A stretch of 64,000 nucleotides of DNA from Halonatronomonas sp964558325 (GCA_964558325.1 CAZLCX010000006.1:1-64000), one strand, 5' to 3'; shown: positions 43,623 through 52,712, numbered from the stretch's first letter. The notes: a model not told the origin generated them from the letters alone. Program-made: numbers and translations.

Positions 43623-45326
43623 TTGAAGAAAAAGTATAAGTATTTATTAATGTTTTTTCTTATTTCAGTAATTCTAATTGGAGGATTTTCAATTTATCAC
43701 TACTGGTATAATATTAATAATCCAGATGAAATCAAATACCTGGCTATCCAGGACTGGTCCTATCCAACTAAGTTAATTAATAATTTATATTCAAGAGAAT
43801 ATGAGATAATTGGAAATGATGAAAATCTAGAAGTTCTCTGGATTGATAGAGGTTCAAATAATAATAAAATTAAATTATCCCATTTTACCCGTTCAGGTGA
43901 ATTGATTGAAGAAAGTACAGTTTTTGAAGAAGAATCACTGAGAAATATTAATTATCATGATATTAATAATCAAAAGCTAATTTTTTATTTATCCGGTTCT
44001 GGCAAGAATATGAGTTTAAATAAATTAAGTTTTAATGAATCATTTGAATTATTATCAAATGAAACTTTAATTGAAAATTTGTATAATGCCGGAGGTCTAA
44101 GCTCAAATTATGAGGACTCTAATATTTTATTAAGCTGGCATCATAGAATTGATGAAATAAATAATAGTTATCAGGTTGGCGCAATTAAATATAATATCTC
44201 TGAAGGGATTGAAGGTATTAATCCTGAACTTATAGTTAGTGAGTATGATTCCAGACACCCGGTTCCAATTATAAATAATAACAAGTTTTATATTATTTCA
44301 AATGATATGGATGAAAAAGGATACTATGCTGGTTCAAGCGCCAATAATAATAGATATTTAATTACATTTAATCTAATTGATGAAGAATCTTTTACTTTAG
44401 ATAATTCAGTTGAAATAGATAGAATTCAAATTAGAAATAAAAGGGATAGACCTGAATATGTAACTTTAGATGATGATCTATATATTTACTGGAATTATTT
44501 TGATTCTGATAGCAGAGCAAGAACAATTTATTACTCTAATATAGATTTAACAGACTACTCAATTAAAGAATTAAAAAATATATCTGGTTTTTATAATTCA
44601 GAGCCCAGCCTCTTGAATACTCAAAACAAAAATTATTTTTCATATATTAATGAAGTTGATCCTGAAAAGGGTATAAAATTAGTTGAATCTAGTGATCCTA
44701 TTGATAATAAAGTTACAGGCAAAACCGCATTTCCAACACATAAATTTGTTTCCCAGCCAAGACTATCATATAATAATGAGGAAACAATTTTAAGCTGGTT
44801 AAGAATTGAAGGTGGGCAGAGAACATTATATTATTCTAGTGATGCTGAAGATTATAAGCCTGCTGTTTCTACAGTTTTAGGACTTTCAAGAGAAGAATTT
44901 GATCTTAATCCATTAAGTGTATTTTTGTATTATTTTCTGATCCCATTCTTACCAATGGTATTTAATCTCCAATTTTTAGTTCTACCTTTTTTAGCTGCAT
45001 TTGCTTTATTTTATATTATAAAATATCTTAAAAATGATATATTGATTAATAAAAGATATTTTACTTTTATTTCATCAATTATATTTATTATTATTGGTGC
45101 AGTAATTCGAGGTGATCTAGGTTTTCTATTTTTTCCTGATAGTCCGCCATCGAGATTATTAATTCCCATTTTGATTTCAGCTTTTATATCTGTTATAATT
45201 TATTTTAATGAAGTAGATGAATTATCAGGTTTAGAGTTTTATATTGGTTTTTCAATGATACTGGCGTTATTTTATTGGATAGCTCAGATAAACTTAGTCT
45301 TTCAAACATTTAATTATTTCTTATAA
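43623..45326 (+). CDS. Unknown membrane protein with large external domain
   Basis: I do not recognise this 567-residue protein. A signal anchor at about 6-24 is followed by some 400 residues with many short Trp/Tyr-containing strands (such as IQDWSYPTKL, VLWIDRGSNNNKI, LLSWHHRIDEI, LSWLRIEGGQRTLYYSS). These recur at about 50-60 residue intervals and suggest a beta-propeller-like outer domain. From about residue 435 five or six membrane helices follow. Start TTG with AGGGGGAG. A glutaredoxin gene follows after 24 bases. Very AT-rich. The propeller idea rests only on the strand pattern. Confidence 0.7.
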   Translation: MKKKYKYLLMFFLISVILIGGFSIYHYWYNINNPDEIKYLAIQDWSYPTKLINNLYSREYEIIGNDENLEVLWIDRGSNNNKIKLSHFTRSGELIEESTVFEEESLRNINYHDINNQKLIFYLSGSGKNMSLNKLSFNESFELLSNETLIENLYNAGGLSSNYEDSNILLSWHHRIDEINNSYQVGAIKYNISEGIEGINPELIVSEYDSRHPVPIINNNKFYIISNDMDEKGYYAGSSANNNRYLITFNLIDEESFTLDNSVEIDRIQIRNKRDRPEYVTLDDDLYIYWNYFDSDSRARTIYYSNIDLTDYSIKELKNISGFYNSEPSLLNTQNKNYFSYINEVDPEKGIKLVESSDPIDNKVTGKTAFPTHKFVSQPRLSYNNEETILSWLRIEGGQRTLYYSSDAEDYKPAVSTVLGLSREEFDLNPLSVFLYYFLIPFLPMVFNLQFLVLPFLAAFALFYIIKYLKNDILINKRYFTFISSIIFIIIGAVIRGDLGFLFFPDSPPSRLLIPILISAFISVIIYFNEVDELSGLEFYIGFSMILALFYWIAQINLVFQTFNYFL

Positions 45327-45350
45327 AAGCAATAGTAAAGGAGTATTATT

Positions 45351-45593
45351 ATGAATGAATTAGAATTATATTATCTTCAAAATTGTCCATTTTGTATTAA
45401 AGTATTAGATTATTTGGAAGAAACAAATATTGATATTAATTTAATTGAATTAAATGAAGTAGATGAAGCTAGAGAAACTTTAAAAGAACAGGGAGGAAAA
45501 GTTCAGGTTCCATGTTTATTCATAGATGGTAAACCTTTATATGAATCTGATGATATAATTGATTGGTTTGAAAATAATTTTGAAAATAAATAA
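45351..45593 (+). CDS. Glutaredoxin-like thiol-disulfide protein
   Basis: An 80-residue thioredoxin-fold protein with the redox motif CPFC (C12, C15), the cis-proline loop VQVPCLFIDGKPLYESDDII and a C-terminal helix, all as in short glutaredoxins. A cysteine directly follows the cis-proline (VPC), which is uncommon. It may use the low-molecular-weight thiol predicted from the ligase genes at 24-27 kb. Start ATG with AAAGGAG; probably co-transcribed with the unknown membrane protein. Confidence 0.88.
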   Translation: MNELELYYLQNCPFCIKVLDYLEETNIDINLIELNEVDEARETLKEQGGKVQVPCLFIDGKPLYESDDIIDWFENNFENK

Positions 45594-45676
45594 TTAAATT
45601 TACTTGAAATACCAATTAAATTGTGTTAATCTAATAATGGAATTAAAATAGATTAAATTTAGGAGGAATAAGTTTA

Positions 45677-45883
45677 ATGATTTACACAGGAAATGTAAAA
45701 TGGTTTGATACTAAGAAGGGTTTTGGCTTTATTGAACGTGAAGGCGAAGAAGAGGATGTTTTTGTTCATTTTTCAGCCATTGAAGAAGATGGATTCAAAA
45801 ATCTTGAAGACGGTCAGGAAGTAGAATTTGAAATTGTTGAAACTGACCGTGGACCACAGGCTGAAAATGTTGTTAAAATATAA
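45677..45883 (+). CDS. Cold shock domain protein
   Basis: A 68-residue CSD protein with RNP1 KGFGFI and RNP2 VFVHF, plus GNVKWFDTKKG at the N terminus. It binds single-stranded RNA and DNA as a chaperone. It is richer in Glu and Asp than most homologues (EREGEEEDVF), as expected in a halophile. Start ATG with AGGAGG. A strong terminator follows, so it is a single-gene transcript. Confidence 0.95.
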   Translation: MIYTGNVKWFDTKKGFGFIEREGEEEDVFVHFSAIEEDGFKNLEDGQEVEFEIVETDRGPQAENVVKI

Positions 45884-45923
45884 TTAACAAAAATATTTTC
45901 TAAATTATCTTAATGTATTAATT

Positions 45924-45950
45924 CCCCCGAATTTTCGGGGGTTTTCTATT
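45924..45950 (+). terminator. Terminator of the cold shock gene
   Basis: CCCCCGAA (45924-45931) pairs with TTCGGGGG (45934-45941), then TTTTCTATTT. Confidence 0.92.
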
Positions 45951-46020
45951 TGAAATGTAAATATATTGCTGATTAAAGGAAAATATGCTATGATTAATGA
46001 TGTGGGGGTGTGATTATATA

Positions 46021-46521
46021 ATGAATTCCATAGATTATTTAACTGACCTGGATTTAGTTAATAAACAATTGCAGGACGGAGCTTTTTTAATTGTTAGATC
46101 TGAAAATAAGCTTAATACTATGACTATTGGCTGGGGCATGATTGGCTATATCTGGAATAAGCCTATTTTTCAAGTTTTAGTCAGGCCTTCAAGGTATACA
46201 TATGAGTTAATAAAAAATACCGATAATTTTTCTGTTTCAGTGCCCTATGAATTTGATATGAATAAAGAACTTGCATACTGTGGAAGTAAATCTGGAAGAG
46301 ATGTTGATAAATTTTCTGAATTAGATTTAAATATAATTGAGTCGCCAGATGTCCAGTCTCCATTTATTAAAAGAGCCACTTATCATTATTCCTGTAAAAT
46401 ATTATATCAAGATAAGATTATTAAAACTGAACTAGATAACGAAATCACTAAAAGTTTTTATTCTAATGAAGATTATCATTTCCAGTATTATGGTGAAATA
46501 ATTTCAGCTTATAAAAATTAG
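46021..46521 (+). CDS. Flavin reductase-like FMN-binding protein
   Basis: A 166-residue protein of the flavin reductase-like (split-barrel) family: NTMTIGWGMIGYIWNKPIFQVLVRPSRYTYE is the FMN-binding part (about 31-61) and FSVSVPYEFDMNKELAYCGSKSGRDVDKF follows. ATG 46021 is chosen because GGGGGTG lies eight to ten bases upstream; ATG 45997 would put that site inside the gene. A nitroreductase gene follows 18 bases later, so both may form a flavin redox pair. Substrate unknown. Confidence 0.87.
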   Translation: MNSIDYLTDLDLVNKQLQDGAFLIVRSENKLNTMTIGWGMIGYIWNKPIFQVLVRPSRYTYELIKNTDNFSVSVPYEFDMNKELAYCGSKSGRDVDKFSELDLNIIESPDVQSPFIKRATYHYSCKILYQDKIIKTELDNEITKSFYSNEDYHFQYYGEIISAYKN

Positions 46522-46539
46522 CCTATAGGGGGAATTGTT

Positions 46540-47112
46540 ATGAATTTTAAAGAATTAGTAAAGGGTAATCGTTCTTATCGTCGTTATGATGAAGAATATG
46601 ATTTAAAAAGAAAAGATCTTGAGTATTTTATTGATTTAGCAAGAATGACAGCTTCTGCTGCTAATCGCCAGCCATTAAAATATTATCTGGCAAATGATAC
46701 AGAAACTAATGAAAAAATTTTTGAAACATTAAGTTGGGCCGGTTATATTGAAGATTGGGATGAACCTAAAAAAGGTGAAAGACCTTCTGGTTATATAGTT
46801 ATTCTTGGAGATAAAACTATTTCAAAGAACTATTTCTGCGATCCAGGAATAGCAGCTCAAACTATTTTATTAGGAGCCAGGGAAAAGGAATTAGGAGGCT
46901 GTATTTTTGCTGCAATTAATAAAGAGAAATTAAGAAATAATTTAGATATTTCTAATAAATTTGAAATATTATATGTAATATCACTGGGTAAACCAGTTGA
47001 AAAGGTAGTTTTAGAAGAAATGGACGATAATGATAATATAAAATATTGGAGAGATGAGGAGCAGGTACATCATGTTCCTAAAAGAGGTTTAAATCAAATA
47101 ATAATAAATTAA
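46540..47112 (+). CDS. Nitroreductase family protein
   Basis: A 190-residue FMN enzyme of the nitroreductase fold. The N terminus NRSYRRYDEEYDL and TASAANRQPLKYYLA bind FMN; GIAAQTILLGAREKELGGCIFAAI is the conserved central helix region. It reduces nitro compounds or related substrates with NAD(P)H; the physiological substrate is open. It ends in a terminator and shares a transcript with the flavin reductase-like gene. Start ATG with TAGGGGG. Confidence 0.9.
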   Translation: MNFKELVKGNRSYRRYDEEYDLKRKDLEYFIDLARMTASAANRQPLKYYLANDTETNEKIFETLSWAGYIEDWDEPKKGERPSGYIVILGDKTISKNYFCDPGIAAQTILLGAREKELGGCIFAAINKEKLRNNLDISNKFEILYVISLGKPVEKVVLEEMDDNDNIKYWRDEEQVHHVPKRGLNQIIIN

Positions 47113-47117
47113 TTATA

Positions 47118-47153
47118 ATAGGATGGCTATAAGCCATCCTATAACTATTTTTT
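47118..47153 (+). terminator. Terminator after the nitroreductase gene
   Basis: An 11-bp perfect stem (47118-47128 with 47132-47142), loop ATA, followed by AACTATTTTTT. Confidence 0.9.
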
Positions 47154-47173
47154 AATGTATAGGAGTTATTTAT

Positions 47174-48661
47174 ATGTTTAAAAAACATAAGCAAATTTTA
47201 CATTACACAGGGTCCTTAATATTTATTATAGCAATTATATTGATTTTACCTTTGTTAATAGCAATTTTTAATAATGAAGGTTTTGAAACAGTAATTATAT
47301 ATTTGTTGACAATTTTCATTTTTTTAATAATTGGTATATTGTTAAATAAATTAAATAAAGTTAAAAGAGAAATCAATATTGCGACAGGTATGCTTTTGTG
47401 TAGTTTAGGCTGGATTATTGGCTCATTTATTGTTTCTATACCATTCTATTTTATTTTTAAAATACCCTATGTTGATGCTTATTTTGAGGCTATGAGTGGC
47501 TTCACAACAACAGGTATAACTATGTTAACTGGAATTAGTAATTATCCTGCTTCAATCTTGTTTTTAAGGGCCTTAATTCAGTGGCTTGGTGGTTTGGGAA
47601 TCTTAACTTTTTTCCTACTGGTAACTTTTAGATTAGGAAGTGGAGTCTGGCATCTATTTACAGCAGAATCTCATAAAGCTGTTAATTCCAGACCAGTACC
47701 AAATATTTTTAAAACTATTAAAATTTTATGGTCTATCTATTTAGTTTTGACAGTTTTATTGATTATAATACTATTCATTTTGGGATTGAGCTTCTATGAT
47801 TCAATCACTCATGCTTTTACAACCTTATCGACTGGAGGATATTCAAACTATGATGCAAGCATAGACTACTTTAGAACTGCAGGATATAATAATCATATTT
47901 TGATTGAATATGTTTTTATAATATTTATGTTCTTTGGTGGGATTAACTTTTTAATATTTTATAAATTAAAAAATTTAGAGTTTGCTGATGTTTTTAATGA
48001 TAGAGAATTAAGATTATATTTTAAAATAATTATTTATACAACTATTTTAATTTTCTTATCTGTATTAGTTGTACATTCTGTTGATTTTAATTTTAAAATT
48101 ATTGAAGAAAATTTTAGACAGGTTTTATTTCAGGTTGTGTCTATTTTGACTACAACCGGTTATGGTACAAAGGATATAGCTGCCCCTTACTTTTCTGCCT
48201 TTGCTCGACAATTATTTTTATTTCTTATGTTAGTAGGAGGTTCAGTTGGCTCAACAGGTGGTGGAATCAAAGTATATAGAGCTTTAATATTAAAAGAACT
48301 ATTTATCAGGGAAATAAAGACCCTGGGGTATCCAAGGAGAGCGGTTAAACCTATAGTAATTAATAATTCTATAATAGAAAAATCAGAGATATATAGAATT
48401 TCAGGTATTTTCTTTGCCTGGTTAGCTTTTTTATTAATCGGCGGTTTGATAACAGCCTTCTTTTCAGACCATACAGCTTTAGAGTCAATTTCCGGAATGT
48501 TTTCTGCAGTAAATAATATAGGTCCTTCCTATATTTCAGTGACTGAGATGTCTGAATTAAATTCAATTGTTAAAATTACTTATATAATAGGGATGTTAGC
48601 AGGTAGACTTGAAATAATACCAGTTATTGCATTATTTAATAAAAATATCTGGACAAAATAA
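47174..48661 (+). CDS. trkH: Trk potassium uptake membrane subunit TrkH
   Basis: A 495-residue potassium transporter with four membrane-pore-membrane repeats. The four selectivity regions are visible as TTTGITML (about 111-118), TLSTGGYSN (about 217), TTTGYGTKD (about 327) and NNIGPSYIS (about 446). It works with the TrkA protein encoded 15 bases downstream. Uptake of potassium is the main osmotic response in salt-in halophiles. A second TrkA/TrkH pair lies at the right end of the window. Start ATG with AGGAG. Confidence 0.94.
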   Translation: MFKKHKQILHYTGSLIFIIAIILILPLLIAIFNNEGFETVIIYLLTIFIFLIIGILLNKLNKVKREINIATGMLLCSLGWIIGSFIVSIPFYFIFKIPYVDAYFEAMSGFTTTGITMLTGISNYPASILFLRALIQWLGGLGILTFFLLVTFRLGSGVWHLFTAESHKAVNSRPVPNIFKTIKILWSIYLVLTVLLIIILFILGLSFYDSITHAFTTLSTGGYSNYDASIDYFRTAGYNNHILIEYVFIIFMFFGGINFLIFYKLKNLEFADVFNDRELRLYFKIIIYTTILIFLSVLVVHSVDFNFKIIEENFRQVLFQVVSILTTTGYGTKDIAAPYFSAFARQLFLFLMLVGGSVGSTGGGIKVYRALILKELFIREIKTLGYPRRAVKPIVINNSIIEKSEIYRISGIFFAWLAFLLIGGLITAFFSDHTALESISGMFSAVNNIGPSYISVTEMSELNSIVKITYIIGMLAGRLEIIPVIALFNKNIWTK

Positions 48662-48676
48662 TTTTTAAAAAAAGAG

Positions 48677-49357
48677 GTGTCTAAAATATATATATTAATT
48701 GCAGGTGGAGGTATTGTTGGAAGAAGTCTTGTAAAAAAACTAGTGGATAAACATGATTTAGTTGTTATTGATCTAGAAAAAGATGTATGTGAGAGAATCT
48801 ATAGTCAATATGGAGCAGTCAGTGTTCATGGCAATGCAACAAAAATTAATGTCTTAAAAGATGCAGGCATAGAAAAATGTGATGTAGCTGTTTCTGTTAT
48901 GAGGGAAGATGTTGACAATTTAGCATTTACAATTCTGGCTAAAAACTTTGGAGTGGATAAAATATTAGTTAGAATGAGAGATCCGGAATATGAAAATGCA
49001 TACAGACTGGCAGGAGCTACAAATATTGGAGCGGTTATGAATCTCCTGGCTGAAAGATTTGTGGTGGATATAGAAGAACCAAGAATCAGAAAAGTTGCAT
49101 CTTTAGGTGATGGAAAAGCTGAAGTTTCTATTATTACCATTCCAGAGAATGCAAGATCTAATGGACAATCAATTGCTGATATAGTTAATAATACTAAATT
49201 CCCAGATGATTGTGTTATTGCCGGGATTTATGATACTGATGAAGATCAATTAATTATCCCGAGAGGAAATAGGAAGATTCATGCTGGTAATCAGGTCTTT
49301 TTAGTGGCAACAAAAGAAAATATGATCAAAGCAGCGGATTTTTTAATGGGCACTTAA
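48677..49357 (+). CDS. trkA: Trk potassium uptake regulatory subunit TrkA
   Basis: A 226-residue cytosolic RCK protein: an N-terminal nucleotide-binding fold (ILIAGGGIVGRSLVKKL, about 6-22) and a C-terminal TrkA_C domain (about 140-222). It gates the TrkH channel encoded just upstream. The annotated start GTG has no good SD, because GAGGTG overlaps it. If GAGGTG is the SD, translation would begin six bases later at an ATA codon, giving an N terminus like that of most TrkA proteins. GTG is kept as the conservative choice. Confidence 0.92.
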   Translation: MSKIYILIAGGGIVGRSLVKKLVDKHDLVVIDLEKDVCERIYSQYGAVSVHGNATKINVLKDAGIEKCDVAVSVMREDVDNLAFTILAKNFGVDKILVRMRDPEYENAYRLAGATNIGAVMNLLAERFVVDIEEPRIRKVASLGDGKAEVSIITIPENARSNGQSIADIVNNTKFPDDCVIAGIYDTDEDQLIIPRGNRKIHAGNQVFLVATKENMIKAADFLMGT

Positions 49358-49390
49358 TCCAAATTTACTATATTACTTTTATTTTATCAA

Positions 49391-49419
49391 TTGAAGCTGC
49401 TTGTAAGAAAAGTTATAAT
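49391..49419 (+). promoter_or_regulatory. Promoter of the ftcD-hutI-fchA operon
   Basis: TTGAAG (49391-49396), 17 bases, consensus TATAAT (49414-49419), 35 bases before the ftcD start. Confidence 0.75.
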
Positions 49420-49454
49420 ATTATATGGATAAACTATAATTTGGAGGCGATATT

Positions 49455-50357
49455 GTGAAAAAACTTGTTGAAACAGTACCAAATTTTAGTGAGGGCAGGG
49501 ACCAGGCTAAAATTGAAGCAATAGTTAAACCATTTAAAAAAATTGAAGATGTTAAATTGTTGGATGCTTCAGCTGATAAAGACCATAATCGATTAGTGGT
49601 TACAGCTATTGGAACTCCTGAAGCTGTTGAAAAAGCTATTTATGAATCAACAAAAATTGCAATTGATGAAATTAATATGGAAAAGCATGAAGGAGAGCAT
49701 CCAAGAATGGGAACTGTTGATGTAATTCCATTCACTCCAGTTAAAAATATTGAGATGGAAGAAACTAAAGAATTGGCAGATAGAGTTGCTCAAAGATTAT
49801 CTAAAGATTTTAATCTACCAATATTTATGTATGAAGAATCAGCCATTAATGAGGAAAGAAAAAACTTAGCTAAAATTAGAAAAGGTCAATATGAAGGTAT
49901 GAAAGAAAAAATTAAAAAACCAGAGTGGAAGCCAGATTATGGCCCGTCAGAAATTCATCCAACTGCCGGAGTTTCTGCTGTTGGAGCCAGGATGCCCTTA
50001 GTAGCATTTAATATTAATTTAGACACTGATAATAAAGAGGTAGCCGATAAAATAGCTAGAAAAATTAGGCATTCAGGCGGAGGATTAAGATACTGCAAGG
50101 CAATTGGTATTGATTTAAAGGATAAAGGTATAGCCCAGGTGTCTATGAATATGACCAATTTCAAGGGTACTTCTTTATATCAGGTTATGGAAATGGTTAA
50201 ATTTGAGGCTGAAAGATTTGGGGTTAATATCATTGGAAGTGAGTTAATTGGTTTATTACCGTCTGAAGCTTTATTTGAGGTAGCTGAATATTACCTGAAG
50301 TTAGATGATTTCAAACTGGACCAGGTAATAGAAAATAGACTTTTGGAAGATCTCTAA
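49455..50357 (+). CDS. ftcD: Glutamate formimidoyltransferase
   Basis: A 300-residue formiminotransferase domain protein without a fused cyclodeaminase. The N terminus VETVPNFSEGRDQ and the central DKDHNRLVVT, GEHPRMGTVDVIPFTP and GPSEIHPTAGVSAVGAR are typical. It transfers the formimino group of formiminoglutamate to tetrahydrofolate in histidine breakdown. Start GTG with GGAGGCG. The imidazolonepropionase gene starts at its stop codon; the separate cyclodeaminase follows. Confidence 0.94.
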   Translation: MKKLVETVPNFSEGRDQAKIEAIVKPFKKIEDVKLLDASADKDHNRLVVTAIGTPEAVEKAIYESTKIAIDEINMEKHEGEHPRMGTVDVIPFTPVKNIEMEETKELADRVAQRLSKDFNLPIFMYEESAINEERKNLAKIRKGQYEGMKEKIKKPEWKPDYGPSEIHPTAGVSAVGARMPLVAFNINLDTDNKEVADKIARKIRHSGGGLRYCKAIGIDLKDKGIAQVSMNMTNFKGTSLYQVMEMVKFEAERFGVNIIGSELIGLLPSEALFEVAEYYLKLDDFKLDQVIENRLLEDL

Positions 50358-51637
50358 TGAATAGTTTTAATAATGATTATTTAATTGTTTATAATATTGG
50401 TGAGTTGATCACTGCCGCTGATCCCTGGATTATAAAGGATGCAGCTATAGTAATAGATAAAAGTAATGGTATTATTAAAGAGATTGATAAAGATATCACT
50501 ATCAAAGATAATTATAATCTTTCAAAGTATAACACTCTAGATGCTAAAGGTTCTCCAGTGTTACCTGGTTTTATAGATTCACATACTCATTTTGTTTTTG
50601 GTGGATATAGAGCTGATGAGTATTTGTGGAGATTAGCTGGACAATCTTATTCTGAAATAATGGCAAAAGGCGGAGGTATTGTTAACACTGTTGATGCAAC
50701 TAGAAAAACTTCCTTTGAAGATCTTTTAGCTATATGTAAAAAAAGATTGGATAATTATTTGCAGCAGGGGGTAACTACCATTGAAGGTAAAAGCGGTTAT
50801 GGCTTAAATCTGGAGACAGAGTTAAAACAATTGGATGTAATGAGGTCTTTAAATAACAACCATCCAATTGATGTTGTTCAGACCTTTATGGGTGCCCATT
50901 CTGTTAGTAGAGAATTTAAAGATGATAAAAAGGGTTTTGTTAATTATGTAATTGAAGAGATGCTGCCAGTAATTTCAGAAAGAGAAGATGTATCATTTTG
51001 TGATGTTTTCTGTGATCAAGGAGTTTTTACAACTGAACAGACAAAAAAGATTCTATTAAAGGCTAAAGAATTAGGTTTAAAACCTAAACTACATGTTGAT
51101 GAAATTGCATATGTTGGAGGCGCAGAGTTAGCTGCAGAGATTAGTGCTGTTTCTGCCGAGCATTTATTAAAGGTATCTGATGAAGGCATTTCTAGAATGG
51201 CTGAAAGTGATGTAATTCCAGTGGTATTACCGATCACAGCGTTTAGTCTTCAGGAAAATTATGCACCTGCACGGAAAATGCTTAAAAATGGATTAGATGT
51301 TGCTGTTTCTACTGATTTCAATCCAGGTAGTTCACATTCTTATTCAATACCATTATTACTATCTTTATCTGCCATAAAACTGAAAATGAACTTAAAAGAA
51401 ATAGTTAAAGCTGTAACTATTAATGCTGCTAAAGCTTTAGATAAAGATGAAATAATCGGTAGTTTAGAAACTGGAAAATTAGCAGATTTAATAATACTAG
51501 ATGCTCCATCATATGAGCATTTAATCTATAATATTGGTGGCAATATTGTCGATACAGTGATTAAGAGCGGCAGTATAGTCCATAAAAAAGATGTACTTTA
51601 TTATAAAAAGAATAATATTATGAAGGGTGATAAATAA
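50357..51637 (+). CDS. hutI: Imidazolonepropionase
   Basis: A 426-residue metal-dependent amidohydrolase that opens imidazolonepropionate to formiminoglutamate. The metal site SHTHFVFGGYRADEY (about 74-88), KGGGIVNTV, HVDEIAYVGGAELA and SAEHLLKVSDEG, and STDFNPGSSHS identify HutI. Its start overlaps the ftcD stop by one base and its own stop overlaps the fchA start, so the three are translationally coupled. hutH and hutU are not in this window. Confidence 0.95.
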   Translation: MNSFNNDYLIVYNIGELITAADPWIIKDAAIVIDKSNGIIKEIDKDITIKDNYNLSKYNTLDAKGSPVLPGFIDSHTHFVFGGYRADEYLWRLAGQSYSEIMAKGGGIVNTVDATRKTSFEDLLAICKKRLDNYLQQGVTTIEGKSGYGLNLETELKQLDVMRSLNNNHPIDVVQTFMGAHSVSREFKDDKKGFVNYVIEEMLPVISEREDVSFCDVFCDQGVFTTEQTKKILLKAKELGLKPKLHVDEIAYVGGAELAAEISAVSAEHLLKVSDEGISRMAESDVIPVVLPITAFSLQENYAPARKMLKNGLDVAVSTDFNPGSSHSYSIPLLLSLSAIKLKMNLKEIVKAVTINAAKALDKDEIIGSLETGKLADLIILDAPSYEHLIYNIGGNIVDTVIKSGSIVHKKDVLYYKKNNIMKGDK

Positions 51638-52245
51638 TGGCATTTGCAGATTTATCTTTAAAAGAATTCTCAGAAGAAGTGGCTTCTGACAAACCAACTC
51701 CTGGAGGTGGTAGCGTAGCTGCTTTATCTGCTGCTTTAAGTTCTGCTTTATTAAAAATGGTAATAGTTTTAACAAAAGACAATAATGAATTAGATTCTTT
51801 TAGGTCTGATCTTAATAAAGATATTAAAGATGCATTTCATTTGATGGATAAAGATAGCGATAGTTTTAATAAAGTTATGAAAGCTTTCAAAATGCCAAAG
51901 GAAACTGACTCAGAAAAAGAAAAAAGAAAAGAATCTATTCAAGCTGGACTTAAAGAAGCAAGCTTAACGCCACTTGATACAATGAAACTTGCTTATAAAC
52001 TTATTGAAATTTCTATTAAAGTTGCGAGAAATGGTAATAGAAATGCAGTTACAGATGCAGGGGTTGCAGGATTTATGGCTTTTTCTGCATTACAGGGTGG
52101 ATATTATAATGTATTTATAAACACTACATCTATAAAAGACGAAATATTTGTTGATAATATTGAAAAAGAAGCTAATAAAATGCTTAATGAATCAAAGGAT
52201 TTATTAGAAGACTTAAATGAGATAATAATCAATACAGTAAAATAA
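51637..52245 (+). CDS. fchA: Formimidoyltetrahydrofolate cyclodeaminase
   Basis: A 202-residue all-helical protein with the family start FSEEVASDKPTPGGGSVAALSAAL and the later ARNGNRNAVTDAGVAG. It releases ammonia from formimino-THF to give methenyl-THF, completing one-carbon recovery from histidine. It is a separate protein here, unlike the mammalian fusion with FtcD. ATG overlaps the hutI stop. An 18-bp stem terminator follows. Confidence 0.92.
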   Translation: MAFADLSLKEFSEEVASDKPTPGGGSVAALSAALSSALLKMVIVLTKDNNELDSFRSDLNKDIKDAFHLMDKDSDSFNKVMKAFKMPKETDSEKEKRKESIQAGLKEASLTPLDTMKLAYKLIEISIKVARNGNRNAVTDAGVAGFMAFSALQGGYYNVFINTTSIKDEIFVDNIEKEANKMLNESKDLLEDLNEIIINTVK

Positions 52246-52276
52246 TATGATTTTTAGTGGGAAAAATATAATTTAT

Positions 52277-52325
52277 AATAAACCTTCGCAAAATACTTAT
52301 TTTGCGAAGGTTTATTATTTTACTT
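52277..52325. terminator. Bidirectional terminator between fchA and the yneA-like gene
   Basis: A perfect 18-bp stem (52277-52294 with 52299-52316) and four-base loop; ATTTTAC on plus and an AT-rich, T-containing tract on minus. Confidence 0.9.
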
Positions 52326-52348
52326 AAATTTCAGTAAAAAAAGAGTAT

Positions 52349-52669
52349 CTATTCTAATGGTATTTTGATTTGCTGGCCTGGTCTTAAATCACTAGTAGAC
52401 AGATTATTTATTTTTTTAATTTCATAAATAATTTCTCTGAGATCAGAATTTGAATTATAATATCTTTTTGCTATATTCCAAAGAGTATCTCCACTTTTTA
52501 CAGTTACATCTTCCACCTTAACATTTGATTGATTCATTAAATTATTAGAACTATTGCTTAAAGTTCTTTCCCCGGATAAAATTGATGGACTAAAATAAAT
52601 AATAGTCATAGATAAAGCAATTAATAAAATTAGAATCATCAGTAAATAATTTTGTTTTTTCATGATCAA
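52349..52669 (-). CDS. yneA: LysM-domain membrane protein, YneA-like SOS division inhibitor
   Basis: A 106-residue protein with an N-terminal membrane helix (about 7-25), a short linker and one LysM domain (VKSGDTLWNIAKRYYNSNSDLREIIYEIKKINNLSTSDLRPGQQIKIP). The size, domain order and position divergent from lexA match Bacillus YneA, which delays division during the SOS response. Its promoter carries LexA boxes, supporting this. Start ATG after a run of G (GGGGGGG). The gene name is by synteny and architecture. Confidence 0.82.
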   Translation of the reverse strand: MIMKKQNYLLMILILLIALSMTIIYFSPSILSGERTLSNSSNNLMNQSNVKVEDVTVKSGDTLWNIAKRYYNSNSDLREIIYEIKKINNLSTSDLRPGQQIKIPLE

Positions 52670-52686
52670 ATCCCCCCCTTGATTGC

Positions 52687-52698
52687 GAACTTGAGTTT
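52687..52698. promoter_or_regulatory. LexA box 1 (near consensus)
   Basis: GAACTTGAGTTT, one mismatch from GAACNNNNGTTC, lies between the yneA-like promoter and its start codon. Confidence 0.7.
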
Positions 52699-52712
52699 AG
52701 TACTTATGTTCA

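Noticed and set aside
45997..46020. Earlier start for the flavin reductase-like gene
   Set aside because: It would place the GGGGGTG ribosome site within the coding region; the ATG at 46021 is better placed.
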